In this document: positions 49,031 to 58,085 of the stretch, in pieces
Layout: every line of letters begins with the position of its first letter
Numbering within the stretch: the stretch's first letter is position 1
Origin: Pseudomonas putida
GTDB lineage: Bacteria; Pseudomonadota; Gammaproteobacteria; Pseudomonadales; Pseudomonadaceae
Direction of reading: 5' to 3'
Length of the DNA: 64,000 nucleotides
NCBI RefSeq assembly: GCF_026625125.1
Contig: NZ_CP113097.1
Span: forward strand, 5,566,001 to 5,630,000
The notes under the pieces: generated by a model
What the model saw: the letters and a program-made list of their open reading frames with translations, nothing else
Told to the model about the DNA's origin: nothing
Database searches by the model: none
Translations under genes and position numbers: made by a program

Positions 49031-50707
49031 TCAGAAAGCCTTGGCCAGGTCGATCACCAGTGCGCGGTACCCGACGCTGCCCGGCTGACGGCTATGCACC
49101 TTCAGCTCCACCAGTACCTCCTGACTACCGCGGCGCACCTCGTTGAGCACCGTAGTGGTGAGCTTCTCGGGGGTGAGGAAATCAACCGATGCCGAATAGA
49201 TGAACTGGGTATCGGTTTCAGGACGGTAAGCGACCACCGACGTCACCGGGCTGTACCACTCGTCGCCCCGCTCTTTGCCGTACTCCCACACCTGCTCGAC
49301 GGTGCCCTTGGCTTCGTCGATTCTGTACTCCACCGCACGGCTGTAGTTGCCGGTAAGCTTTGTCGGCGCAAAATCACGCCCCCAGCCATTGTCGAATACC
49401 GTCAACGTGCCTTTGCCGGTCAGCCAGGCAGTGTGCTGGGTCCACGACCAATCGAAGGCCTCACTGCCAACAGGCTTGAGCACCTTATCCTGCAGCCGCT
49501 GCGGCCAGCCCTGCGGCGAAGCCAGAATCCACTTCACCGCCTTGTCACGGCCGATCTTCACCACGCCCTGATGGCGCGCTGAAACGATGATGCTGTCGTC
49601 ATCGGCATCGTAGTCGATGGCATTGACGTGCGCCCAGTTGCGCCCTGTGCCCACCCCCGGGGTGTCACCGAACGGCAGGTCCCCTTCAGCCAATTCATTG
49701 GCCAGGCGGTCGTCCTGCTTCTGTACCCCTTCGGGCAATTGAATGGCGGCCTTGCCCAACGTCTCCAGCAGGTCGCCGCGGTAAGGGTCGAGAATCTGGT
49801 TGAGGTCCCAGAATTCCAGGACATCCCCGGCTTCATTGACCTCGATGATGTGGTCGCGGATCGAGCGCACCCGTTTGCCATCAGGCCGGCGGTAATCGCT
49901 GGTACCGACACGCAGCAGGTAGGTGCCGTTGGCCGTTTCGCGGATTTCGTGGGAGAAGTCAGCGAACTTGTCCGGCAAGCTGCGCTGCCAGATGCGCCGG
50001 CCCAGCAGGTCGTACTTGGAGTAGGTCTGGCCTTGGCCCCAGATCAGCTTGCCGTCGCGGGTCTGCTGGAAGCCCATGGTGCCGCCCAGGCCGTCGCGGC
50101 GGTTGGAATCGTGGATTTGTTCGATGTCCAGATACCAACGCACATCGCCGTTGCTGTCGGCGATCCAGTTGTTGCCAACCTGGTCCCACTCGGCGGCACC
50201 ACCCAGGCCATTCCACTTGAAGGCGCGGCCACCGGGAATGTCACCGAGCAAGTGGTTGAACAGGTAAAGACGGTTCGCAAAACCGGGGGCAACTTTGACT
50301 GGCTCGACTTCGGGCAGTGCGGCGGTCTGCTTGGCCACTACCGGCAAGCGCACTGCCGGGGCGTAGATCTGATAGCGCTCACGAATACGCTCACCGTCGA
50401 GCTTGTAGGTTACTTCCACCTGGTTCACATGGTCAGGGTACAACCCGAACACGGGGATGCCCCCGTAGGTCCACAGCGAACGGTCGGACACCTCATAGGC
50501 GATATCCACACCACGTTCACCGCGGCCCAGCACGCGAACATGGGCAGCGGTCAGGGTGCGCCCGCCATCGCGGACGATTGCGGTCAACGGCGCCAGGCGA
50601 TACGGGTTGACCACCACATCGCCGAGCAGCGCTTCATCACGCTGCGGCACCGTGGCAGTCAGGCAGGCGCCCTCGGGCAGTGCGTGGGTTTCGGTCTTGG
50701 CGTTCAT
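49031..50707 (-). CDS. astA: Arylsulfate sulfotransferase, cytoplasmic type
   Basis: 558 residues starting MNAKTETHALPEG, with AAGGAG upstream. It transfers sulfuryl groups between phenols (PAPS-independent). The N-terminal beta domain spans about 25-125 and a six-blade propeller 140-558. Likely active-site residues, by comparison with E. coli AssT, are His253 (FSHEI), His360 (WAHVNAIDY), Arg378 (SARHQG, 18 residues after His360 as in AssT) and His425 (WTQHTAW, putative sulfo-His). Unlike AssT there is no signal peptide, so the enzyme should be cytosolic. It follows sftP by 16 nt. The gene pair and neighbourhood match sftP-astA of P. putida S-313. Confidence 0.88.
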   Translation of the reverse strand: MNAKTETHALPEGACLTATVPQRDEALLGDVVVNPYRLAPLTAIVRDGGRTLTAAHVRVLGRGERGVDIAYEVSDRSLWTYGGIPVFGLYPDHVNQVEVTYKLDGERIRERYQIYAPAVRLPVVAKQTAALPEVEPVKVAPGFANRLYLFNHLLGDIPGGRAFKWNGLGGAAEWDQVGNNWIADSNGDVRWYLDIEQIHDSNRRDGLGGTMGFQQTRDGKLIWGQGQTYSKYDLLGRRIWQRSLPDKFADFSHEIRETANGTYLLRVGTSDYRRPDGKRVRSIRDHIIEVNEAGDVLEFWDLNQILDPYRGDLLETLGKAAIQLPEGVQKQDDRLANELAEGDLPFGDTPGVGTGRNWAHVNAIDYDADDDSIIVSARHQGVVKIGRDKAVKWILASPQGWPQRLQDKVLKPVGSEAFDWSWTQHTAWLTGKGTLTVFDNGWGRDFAPTKLTGNYSRAVEYRIDEAKGTVEQVWEYGKERGDEWYSPVTSVVAYRPETDTQFIYSASVDFLTPEKLTTTVLNEVRRGSQEVLVELKVHSRQPGSVGYRALVIDLAKAF

Positions 50708-50723
50708 GCAAAGCTCCTTGTGC

Positions 50724-53060
50724 TCAGAAATCGTAGCGGGCGGTGGCGCCGAAGGTGCGCGGGGTGCCGAGCACGCCGGCATACCCGCCGTTGGCGGAAT
50801 TCCACAAACTGGTGAAATAGGTCTTGTCGCCGGCGTTCTTCACCCACAGCGACAGATCGAGTACCCCGTCGCCCTGGTCCAGGCGTACACCCGTGGACAG
50901 ATTGACCAGCGCGTAGCTGGGGATCTGGCCGAAGTCGGAATCATCGATGGTGCCGACCGCCTTGGAGCGGAAGGCATAGCTGGCGGTGACGTAAGGCTCG
51001 ATGTGCTCGGTCAACTGCCACTTGTACTGGCCGTTGAGGTTGGCGATGTACTTGGAGGCGCCGACCACCTGGTGGCCGGACAGGTCGCAAGTGGCGGTGG
51101 CATTGACCAGGCTGACCTCGGGCGGGCATGGCGCATCGTCGTATTCGGTGTAACGCACGTCATTCCACGAGCCATTGAAGTTGACCGTCAGCCCACGGAT
51201 CGGCAGCGCGGTAGCCTCGAACTCAAGCCCCCGCGAACGCACGCGCCCGGCATTGGCCAGGTACTGCACGCGGTTGGTCTGGTCGTAGACGTTGGCCTGG
51301 TAGCCATGCACCTCGGCCCAGAACAGGTTGGCATTGAGCTGCAGACGGTCATCGAACAGGGTGCTCTTGAGACCGACTTCAGCGTTGTTGACCCGCTCTG
51401 TACCGACCACCAAGGAATCTGTGCCCAGCCGCGGCGCCGCGCCGACAGTCAGGTTGATCCCTCCGGATTTTTCACCGTGGGTCAGGGTGGCGTAGCCCAG
51501 CAGTTGCTCGTTGAAGCGGTAACTCAGGCCGAGCAGCCCGGAGGGGCTGAAGCTGTACTGGTTGAGGTCACCCGAGTCGTAGGCCCCTACCCTGCCTTGG
51601 CGCGCCGCAGCAGCGGCGCCGGTCACCGGCGCACCGCCCACCGGCGCATCCCGTGTCACCGAGGCGCTCTTCTCTTCGTAGGTGCCGCGCACACCGGCGG
51701 TGAAGTCGAGGCGGTCGGTGATGTGCCAGGTGCCTTGGGCGAACAGGGCATAGCTGTCGGTATCGATGTGCCCGTCACCCAGTGTTGTGACGTCGTTCAG
51801 GGCACCGGCGGGCGTAGCGTTCCAGACGTCGGCCTGCGGGCCGTAATAGGTGAACGATTTGTTGTCCAGGTCCTGCTTGAAGTAATAGGCACCGAGCACA
51901 TAATCGAAAAGCCCCCCGGTGGGCGACGCCAGGCGGATTTCCTGTGAATACTGCTTGTCGCGCACCGCGACCCCGGCGTTGTAGGCCACCGGCACGTTGA
52001 GACCATCGTCGTTGCGCGGGGTGAAGTCCCACCAGCGGTAGGCGGTTATCGAGGTGAGGGTGAAGTCGTTGGGCAGGGTCCAGTTGGCTTCTACCGAGGT
52101 GCCTCCCTGGAACACGGTTACCTGCTGGTCGGAATCGAAATTGACCTTGCGGTCCTTGCCCGAAACCAGTGTGGCACCGGCCTGGGCAGCCAGGCTTTCG
52201 TAACGATTGACACCATTGATGGTCGGCCCGGAGCTGTACAGGCTGAGGATGCCGTTGTTGGAATCCTCTTCGTTGTACTCACCGATCCAGCGCAGGTTGA
52301 AGGTTTCGCTCGGCTGGAACAGCAACTGGGTCCGAAAGCCCTGCCGCTTGCCCCCGTTCAGATGATCGCCGTTGTGGATGTTCTTCACATAGCCGTCGTC
52401 TTCGGTTCGGTAGGCACTGATGCGCCCGGCCAAGGTGTCGCTGATCGGCCCGGAAAAACTGCCCTGGGTCTGCAGGTAACCATCCTCGCCAATGGACTGC
52501 TGGATGCTGCCCTCACGGTGAAAGGTCGGTTTGCGCGAGACGATGTTCAGCACGCCTGCCGTGGTGTTCTTGCCGAACAGCGTACCTTGCGGACCCCGCA
52601 GTACTTCCAGTTGTTCGACATCCAGCAGGTCGAATACCGCCATGCCAGGGCGCCCGAGATAGACGTTGTCCAGGTAGATGCCGACGCTGCCTTCCAGGCC
52701 ATCGCTGGCCGGGTTGTTGCCCAGGCCGCGGATCGAGATGCTCGACTGGCGAGCATGCACATAGGACACGTTGGTGCTGGGCACCAGTTGTTGCAGGTCC
52801 TGGACACGGTAGATGCGCTGTGTTTCCAGGGTCTCGCTGTCGAGCACGCTGATCGGCGTGGGCACGCTTTGCGCGGTTTCCTCACGGCGACGGGCATTGA
52901 CGGTGACAGTGCCAAGCTTGGCGTCCTGCTCCACGGCGGGGGCAGTGTCGACCGGTTCTTCGGCGAAGCTGGCACTGGAAGCCGCCAGCAGAACGCCGGC
53001 GGCCAAAGGCTGCAAGGTAAAGCGCGACGCGCGCGCAGGCCAACGGGAAATTCGGGACAT
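50724..53060 (-). CDS. sftP: TonB-dependent outer-membrane receptor for sulfate esters
   Basis: 778 residues. Signal peptide 1-33 (…LLAASSASFA). A TonB-box-like TVTVNARRREETAQSVPTPISVLD is followed by a plug (VSIRGLGNNPASDGLEGSVGIYLDNVYLGRPGMA, EVLRGPQGTLFGKNTTAGVLNIVSRKP) and a 22-strand barrel ending FGATARYDF. It imports larger substrates with TonB energy. Operon with astA and divergence from a LysR gene point to aryl or alkyl sulfate esters, as reported for SftP in S-313. Iron-siderophore uptake is less likely given the neighbours. Confidence 0.87.
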   Translation of the reverse strand: MSRISRWPARASRFTLQPLAAGVLLAASSASFAEEPVDTAPAVEQDAKLGTVTVNARRREETAQSVPTPISVLDSETLETQRIYRVQDLQQLVPSTNVSYVHARQSSISIRGLGNNPASDGLEGSVGIYLDNVYLGRPGMAVFDLLDVEQLEVLRGPQGTLFGKNTTAGVLNIVSRKPTFHREGSIQQSIGEDGYLQTQGSFSGPISDTLAGRISAYRTEDDGYVKNIHNGDHLNGGKRQGFRTQLLFQPSETFNLRWIGEYNEEDSNNGILSLYSSGPTINGVNRYESLAAQAGATLVSGKDRKVNFDSDQQVTVFQGGTSVEANWTLPNDFTLTSITAYRWWDFTPRNDDGLNVPVAYNAGVAVRDKQYSQEIRLASPTGGLFDYVLGAYYFKQDLDNKSFTYYGPQADVWNATPAGALNDVTTLGDGHIDTDSYALFAQGTWHITDRLDFTAGVRGTYEEKSASVTRDAPVGGAPVTGAAAAARQGRVGAYDSGDLNQYSFSPSGLLGLSYRFNEQLLGYATLTHGEKSGGINLTVGAAPRLGTDSLVVGTERVNNAEVGLKSTLFDDRLQLNANLFWAEVHGYQANVYDQTNRVQYLANAGRVRSRGLEFEATALPIRGLTVNFNGSWNDVRYTEYDDAPCPPEVSLVNATATCDLSGHQVVGASKYIANLNGQYKWQLTEHIEPYVTASYAFRSKAVGTIDDSDFGQIPSYALVNLSTGVRLDQGDGVLDLSLWVKNAGDKTYFTSLWNSANGGYAGVLGTPRTFGATARYDF

Positions 53061-53130
53061 GCAAATGCTCCTTGAGGCATTGCCCTGGCGAGCATTTCCG
53101 TTGGCGGAACCGAATCGCGGCTAGAGGGGC

Positions 53131-53153
53131 TTATATTCTTTTAAGAGATATAA
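53131..53153. promoter_or_regulatory. TTATAT-N11-ATATAA dyad between sftP and sftR
   Basis: TTATAT (53131-53136), 11 nt, ATATAA (53148-53153). This is an extended LysR-type T-N11-A site in the 191-nt divergent gap, 71 nt upstream of sftP and 99 nt upstream of sftR. Its core, TATCTCTTAAAAG on minus, recurs in the atsR-atsB gap. Candidate SftR operator. Confidence 0.6.
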
Positions 53154-53251
53154 ATATGTTCTATTCATATTTTGAGGAATAAGTAACAGCCTTTATAAGG
53201 GTGCTCAGCCTGTTCATCAATTGCATTCGACCGAAAGTTTTCATGTAAAAA

Positions 53252-54166
53252 ATGCATATCGACCTTCGCCAGCTCCGCCACTTCATCGCCCTTGTCGAAC
53301 ACCGCAGTTTCGTCGCTGCGGCGGCTGCGGTGAACCTGTCGCAATCGGCCTTCAGCCGCAGCATCCAGACCTTGGAGCACAACGTCGGCTGCCGCTTGGT
53401 CGACCGCGCCAGCAAGGATCTTTCACCCACCCGTCAGGGCCTGTTGGTGCTGGAGCACTCCCGCCGGCTGGTGCATGGCGCGCACAATCTGGTCAACGAA
53501 ATCCACCAGTTCAATGGCGCCACCACGGGCGTCGTGCGCTTCGGCTCGGGCCCTGCCCCCGCGGGTGGCCTGGTACCACGGGCAGTCGCGCGCTTCGTCG
53601 CCGAATTCCCGGCGGCACGTACCTGCTTTCAGGTGGATAACTGGCAGGCCTTGAACCGCAAGCTGATTGCCGAGGAGATCGAATTCTTCGTTGCCGACAC
53701 CCGCCAGTTCGAGTCCGACCCGGACTACCGGGTTCACAAGCTGACACCACAGCGCTGGCACTTTTGCTGCCGCGCCGGACACCCACTGACCGAGCGCCCC
53801 TGGGTTAATGCGCGGGATGTATTCGATTACCCGCTGGCGACCACTTTCCGCCCGCCGAACATCCGCAAGATCCTCAGTGAACTGAGCGGCAGGCAGGACT
53901 TTCTACCCTCGGTAGAGTGCGAGCATGGTTATGCATTGCTCAACGTGGTGATGCACTCGGACACCATCGGCATTGCCTGCAGTGCCAATTTGCGGCCTTA
54001 TCAGTCGGGGCAGGGGCTGACGCCGCTGCGGTTGGCGGACCTGGCGCCGGAGCAGGAGGAGTCTTTCTACACTCGCTATGGCGTGGTGAGCCGGGTGGGG
54101 TATGGGTTGTCGCCATTGGCGCAGGGAATGGTCAGGCAGTTGGTGGCCTGTGATGCCGAAGAGTAA
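53252..54166 (+). CDS. sftR: LysR-type regulator SftR
   Basis: 304 residues. A winged helix-turn-helix at 3-62 (DLRQLRHFIALVEHRSFVAAAAAVNLSQSAFSRSIQTLE) is followed by a LysR effector-binding domain. It is divergent from sftP-astA and convergent with atsK. In P. putida S-313 SftR controls sftP-astA, atsRK and atsBC in response to sulfate esters. Identity is inferred from the complete match of neighbourhood. No unusual residues were seen. Confidence 0.87.
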   Translation: MHIDLRQLRHFIALVEHRSFVAAAAAVNLSQSAFSRSIQTLEHNVGCRLVDRASKDLSPTRQGLLVLEHSRRLVHGAHNLVNEIHQFNGATTGVVRFGSGPAPAGGLVPRAVARFVAEFPAARTCFQVDNWQALNRKLIAEEIEFFVADTRQFESDPDYRVHKLTPQRWHFCCRAGHPLTERPWVNARDVFDYPLATTFRPPNIRKILSELSGRQDFLPSVECEHGYALLNVVMHSDTIGIACSANLRPYQSGQGLTPLRLADLAPEQEESFYTRYGVVSRVGYGLSPLAQGMVRQLVACDAEE

Positions 54167-54187
54167 GCAGCGACCTGGCGCCGCGAT

Positions 54188-54206
54188 AGGGCCGCAACGC
54201 GGCCCT
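54188..54206. terminator. Hairpin between convergent sftR and atsK
   Basis: AGGGCCGC (54188-54195), loop AAC, GCGGCCCT (54199-54206): a perfect 8-bp stem in the 47-nt gap between stops. No T-run. Confidence 0.5.
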
Positions 54207-54213
54207 GACGCTA

Positions 54214-55119
54214 TCAGCCTTTGCGCGTAGTCCGGCTCCGTTGCCCATCAACCCCAACCGGTACCTCACCGGCCAAGGTCACCCGGCGCACGATGCGCGG
54301 CTGGGTGCCGTAATCATCCACCGCATAATGCTGCGTCGCTCGGTTGTCCCAGATCGCCACATCCCCCGCTTCCCAGCGCCAGCGCACGGTGTTTTCCAGG
54401 CGAGTGACATGTCCTTGCAGCACCGCGAACAGGTGCTGCGAGTCGGCCAGCGAGTAGCCCTTTATGCGTTTGACGAAGTGCCCCAGCTGCAGCGCCCGCT
54501 CGCCACTGATCGGGTGCACCCGCACCACCGGGTGCTCGGTCTCGTACACCGTCGAGGTGAAGACTTGGCGATAACGCTCGAGCTTGGCTGGGTCCACATC
54601 CGGCTTGATGCTGGCGTAGTCATATTCGTTGCTGTGCACCGCCCAGAGTTCGTCGGCCAGGGCGCGCAACGGCTCGGGCAGCTCCTGATAGGCGGCAGCC
54701 GTATTGGCCCACACGGTATCCCCGCCTGAGGCTGGCGCGACCACGCTGCGCAGGATCGAGGCCTTGGGGTAGGCATCGATGAAGGTCACGTCGGTATGCC
54801 AGGAGTTGGCCCGCTGACCTTCGGCACCGTCGAGCTGAAGCAGATAGCGGGTGCCGTCGACCACCGGCACGGTGGGGTGAGCGACCGGCTCGCCCAGCAG
54901 CTTGGCGAAGCCTTCCTGGGTTTGGTCATCCAGATGAGCTTGGCCGCGGAAGAAGATCACCTTGTACTGCACAAGGGCAGCCTGAATAGCCGCGACCGTG
55001 GCGGCGTCGAGGTCGGCGGAGAGCTTCACGCCACGAATGTGCGCGCCGATACGACCGGCGACAGGTTGGATATCGAGTTCGAGGGCTTGCGGCGCAGTGG
55101 CCAGTGCAGCAGTACTCAT
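54214..55119 (-). CDS. atsK: Alkylsulfatase AtsK, Fe(II)/2-oxoglutarate sulfate-ester dioxygenase
   Basis: 301 residues from MSTAALATAPQALEL, with GAGGA upstream. It hydroxylates alkyl sulfate esters, giving aldehyde and inorganic sulfate. Iron ligands His108 and Asp110 (SWHTDVTF) and His264 (TQHYAVDDY) and the 2-oxoglutarate Arg275 fall at the same numbers as in the AtsK crystal structure from P. putida S-313, as I remember it. The flexible active-site lid (about 80-100, AHPTVPVVDGTRYLL) is present. It is cotranscribed with atsR, 37 nt upstream. Confidence 0.95.
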   Translation of the reverse strand: MSTAALATAPQALELDIQPVAGRIGAHIRGVKLSADLDAATVAAIQAALVQYKVIFFRGQAHLDDQTQEGFAKLLGEPVAHPTVPVVDGTRYLLQLDGAEGQRANSWHTDVTFIDAYPKASILRSVVAPASGGDTVWANTAAAYQELPEPLRALADELWAVHSNEYDYASIKPDVDPAKLERYRQVFTSTVYETEHPVVRVHPISGERALQLGHFVKRIKGYSLADSQHLFAVLQGHVTRLENTVRWRWEAGDVAIWDNRATQHYAVDDYGTQPRIVRRVTLAGEVPVGVDGQRSRTTRKG

Positions 55120-55156
55120 GGTCGTGGTCCTCACGGTCATTGTTGGGGTCAAGCGT

Positions 55157-56200
55157 TCAGCGGGCGGCTTGTACGGGTTGTTCCTGTTGCAACGCGCTAT
55201 CGAGGAAGCGCGGCTCGACCCAGTCAGCTACCTGGAAGCTGCGGCGGATAAGGCGCTCCCGCGCCGCAAGGTCGACACCTTGTTGCAACTGGGCGAGGAA
55301 GTCGGCATCCAGGCGCGGGTCGAAGTAGTGGGCAAGGTCTTCCTTGGCCAGGTCGTCACTGAGGATGCTGCGCGGCCAGCTTGCATTGCTTGCCACCAGA
55401 TCGACGAAGGCATCGCGGTTGTGTTCGTCGCGCAGCCAGCGGGTTGCCTGCTGCTGGGCGTTGACCAGCCGCTGAACCAGCTCGGGGTATTTGCCGATGA
55501 ACTCGCCGGTACCCAGCAATACCGCCTGAGTGCTACCGGCGCCTTCCAGGTCGCGGGAGTTGACGGGTAGCTCGACCAGGCCGCGCTCACGCAACGAAAG
55601 CAGGCTGGCAAGGCCCCAAGTGGCGTCGATCTGCTTGGCGGCGAGCGCGGCGTTGGCTGCATTGAAATCGAGGTTGATCACTTTCAAATCGCGCTCAGAC
55701 AGCCCTTGGCTGGCGAGGGCGCTGGCAAACGACAGCTGGTTGGCTGTGCCGCGGAACACCGCGACGCGCTTGCCCTTGAGGTCGTGCAAGGTCTTGATGC
55801 CCGACCCTGGTACGACGCCCAAATAGCTTTTCACCCCACGCACACCGGCAGCCAGCACACGGGTGTCGAGGCCATTGGCCTTGCCGACGATCGCGGCCAG
55901 GTCCCCCAGGTAGGCGAAGTCGGCCTGCCCATTGGCCAGTGCCTCGTTGACCACCGGCCCGGCACCCTTGAAGAACCGCCAGTCGATACGAATACCGTCC
56001 TTGGCAAATTCCTTTTCCAGCAGCTGCTGGTCACGCAGCACATCGACGACACCGCCAGCGCTGTGCTTGCTGCCAGCGCTCAGATCGGGCACGGCGATGC
56101 GGATGCTCTCAGGCTTGGCCGAATCGGCTGCTTGAGCGCTGGAGGCGAACAAAACGAGCAGCCCGAGGGCGGTGGTCAGGTGGCGCAGCGGGGTTTTCAT
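55157..56200 (-). CDS. atsR: Sulfate-ester-binding periplasmic protein AtsR
   Basis: 347 residues. Signal peptide 1-24 (…LLVLFASSAQA). SsuA/TauA-like fold: IRIAVPDLSAGSKHSAGGVVDVLRDQQLLEKEF, GAGPVVNEALANGQADFAYLGDLAAIVGKANGLDTRVLAAG, KGKRVAVFRGTANQLSFASAL. It precedes atsK in an operon and is divergent from atsBC across 298 nt, as in the S-313 atsRK/atsBC layout. It feeds alkyl sulfates to AtsBC. Confidence 0.9.
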   Translation of the reverse strand: MKTPLRHLTTALGLLVLFASSAQAADSAKPESIRIAVPDLSAGSKHSAGGVVDVLRDQQLLEKEFAKDGIRIDWRFFKGAGPVVNEALANGQADFAYLGDLAAIVGKANGLDTRVLAAGVRGVKSYLGVVPGSGIKTLHDLKGKRVAVFRGTANQLSFASALASQGLSERDLKVINLDFNAANAALAAKQIDATWGLASLLSLRERGLVELPVNSRDLEGAGSTQAVLLGTGEFIGKYPELVQRLVNAQQQATRWLRDEHNRDAFVDLVASNASWPRSILSDDLAKEDLAHYFDPRLDADFLAQLQQGVDLAARERLIRRSFQVADWVEPRFLDSALQQEQPVQAAR

Positions 56201-56353
56201 GGCAAGGCTCCTTGGCAGGCTGCCACCGGCGATGGCCGGCGCTTTGGCCAGAAGCTAGGCAGGTCTGGTTAGAAGCTACAAATATCAAAACCTCATTTTT
56301 CAGTAGCTCAAAGGCATAAACCACGCAGTACGCGGCTTGGCGGACGGCTTGCG

Positions 56354-56384
56354 GAAAACGCATGAAAAATATGACGAAAACGCA
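56354..56384. promoter_or_regulatory. Direct repeats in the atsR-atsB divergent promoter region
   Basis: GAAAACGCA occurs at 56354-56362 and 56376-56384, 22 bp apart (two helical turns). TGCGCAT is also repeated at 56411-56417 and 56435-56441, 24 bp apart. Such helical-phase direct repeats suggest cooperative regulator binding. Confidence 0.45.
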
Positions 56385-56422
56385 ATGACATGAGGCTTCC
56401 GTATGCAAGTTGCGCATGCTCT

Positions 56423-56434
56423 TATCTCTTGAAG
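56423..56434. promoter_or_regulatory. Second candidate SftR core in the atsR-atsB gap
   Basis: TATCTCTTGAAG differs at only two aligned positions from TATCTCTTAAAAG (minus strand, 53150-53138) inside the sftP-sftR dyad. It is flanked by AT-rich sequence. Confidence 0.45.
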
Positions 56435-56498
56435 TGCGCATATGTGAATTTTTAATTCCATAAACGAATAAACTTCAAACTCTTCGAGAGATGGGCCG

Positions 56499-58085
56499 AT
56501 GAATGGAATTCTGAGCAAAGGAGCGTGGCGACGGAGAGGGCCGCTACACAGCCCCTCCACGGCCCAAGGCCGCTCCCGCGTACTTGCGGTGTTGTTGCCG
56601 ATGTTGATCGCCCTGTTGTGGGTGGCGGCGAGCCGGCAGCACTGGATGAGCGAGCAGGTACTGCCTGCGCCCTCACTGGTCTGGCAAAGCGCCGTGGAAT
56701 TTGGCTCTGGTGAACTTTGGGGGCATTTGTGGATAAGTCTGCAGCGGCTGTGCTGGGGATTGCTGGTGGGAATTGCCAGCGGCTTGCTGCTGGGAGCGTG
56801 GCTCGGGACTTCGCGCCATGCGCAGACGCTGGTGCTGCCGACCTTCGTGGCGCTGGCACAGATCCCTACCTTGGCGTGGATCCCACTGTTCATGCTGTTT
56901 TTCGGTATCGGGGAACTGCTCAAACTGGTCGTACTGGTAAAAGCCGTGGTGGTGCCGGTGACCCTGCATACGCTGGTCGGCGTACGCGATGCCCAACCCA
57001 AGCTGCGTGAAGCGGCTGCGGCATTGCGCCTGCCGCCTCATCTGCTATTGCTCCGCCTGCTGCTGCCCGCCGCCCTGCCCGCTTTCCTCACTGGCGTACG
57101 CCTGGCTCTGGCTACCGGCTGGACCTCGTTGCTGGCCGTTGAGCTGCTGGCCTCCAGCGAAGGCATCGGTTATTTGATGGTATGGGGCAGGCAACTGTTC
57201 ATGCTGGACCTGGTGCTGCTGTGCATCCTGGTGATCGGACTGGTCGGTGGGCTCATGGACCGAGGCTTTTCGACGCTGGAGAAGCGCCTGCTGTATTGGC
57301 CGCAACCGGCCACGGGCGAACACCAGCGTGTGCCACTGCCCACAGGCTGGCTGAGCCTATTGCTGCCCGTGGCCCTGCTGCTGCTCTGGCAGGCGAGCAG
57401 CAGCTTCGGCTGGATCGATCAAAACATTCTGACCTCGCCCTTGGATGTCGTGCGCACGCTATTCACAGGCCTGGCCGATGGCTCGCTGCCTGAAGCCATG
57501 CTGCTGAGCCTGCAGCGCACCTTGATCGGCTTGGTGCTTGGCGGCAGTGCGGGGTTGCTGTCGGGCCTGTTGCTGGGGCTTTCACACAACGCCGAGCGCC
57601 TGTTCGGACCAAGCCTTTCGGCGTTGCGCCAGGTGGCGTTGTTCGCCTGGGTGCCGCTGCTGACGGCCTGGTTCGGCCTGGGTGAGGGCGCCAAGAATGT
57701 ATTTGTCGGCCTGGCAGCATTCTTCCCCCTGCTGATCGCTACGCAGCGCGGTATAGCCAGCCTCTCGCCACAACTGGGCGAAGCTGGCCGCACGCTGCGC
57801 CTGAACCTGTGGCAACGCCTGCGCCTGCTGGTGCTGCCCGGCGCTGCTCCGGCCATCTTTGCCGGGCTGCGTCTGTCGCTGATCTATGCCTGGCTAGGCA
57901 CCATCGGGGCTGAATATTTCATGCCTTCAGACGGCGGCATCGCCAGCCTGATGATAGGCGCACAACAGCTGTTCCGCATGGACCAGGTCATGGCCGCCAT
58001 GCTCGTGATCGGCCTGGTCGGCGCCCTGCTGGGCAACCTTGGACAACGCCTCGAACTGCGCGCCACGCGCTGGAGAACCGCATGA
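56499..58085 (+). CDS. atsB: Fused double permease of the sulfate-ester ABC transporter, AtsB
   Basis: 528 residues, twice the normal SsuC/TauC length. Two complete BPD_transp_1 permeases are joined head to tail: residues about 20-265 with EAA loop EAAAALRLPPHLLLLRLLLPAALPAFLTG, and about 285-525 with EAGRTLRLNLWQRLRLLVLPGAAPAIFAG. About 12 membrane segments in all. It should replace the usual permease homodimer. The stop overlaps the atsC start by 4 nt. Confidence 0.92.
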   Translation: MNGILSKGAWRRRGPLHSPSTAQGRSRVLAVLLPMLIALLWVAASRQHWMSEQVLPAPSLVWQSAVEFGSGELWGHLWISLQRLCWGLLVGIASGLLLGAWLGTSRHAQTLVLPTFVALAQIPTLAWIPLFMLFFGIGELLKLVVLVKAVVVPVTLHTLVGVRDAQPKLREAAAALRLPPHLLLLRLLLPAALPAFLTGVRLALATGWTSLLAVELLASSEGIGYLMVWGRQLFMLDLVLLCILVIGLVGGLMDRGFSTLEKRLLYWPQPATGEHQRVPLPTGWLSLLLPVALLLLWQASSSFGWIDQNILTSPLDVVRTLFTGLADGSLPEAMLLSLQRTLIGLVLGGSAGLLSGLLLGLSHNAERLFGPSLSALRQVALFAWVPLLTAWFGLGEGAKNVFVGLAAFFPLLIATQRGIASLSPQLGEAGRTLRLNLWQRLRLLVLPGAAPAIFAGLRLSLIYAWLGTIGAEYFMPSDGGIASLMIGAQQLFRMDQVMAAMLVIGLVGALLGNLGQRLELRATRWRTA

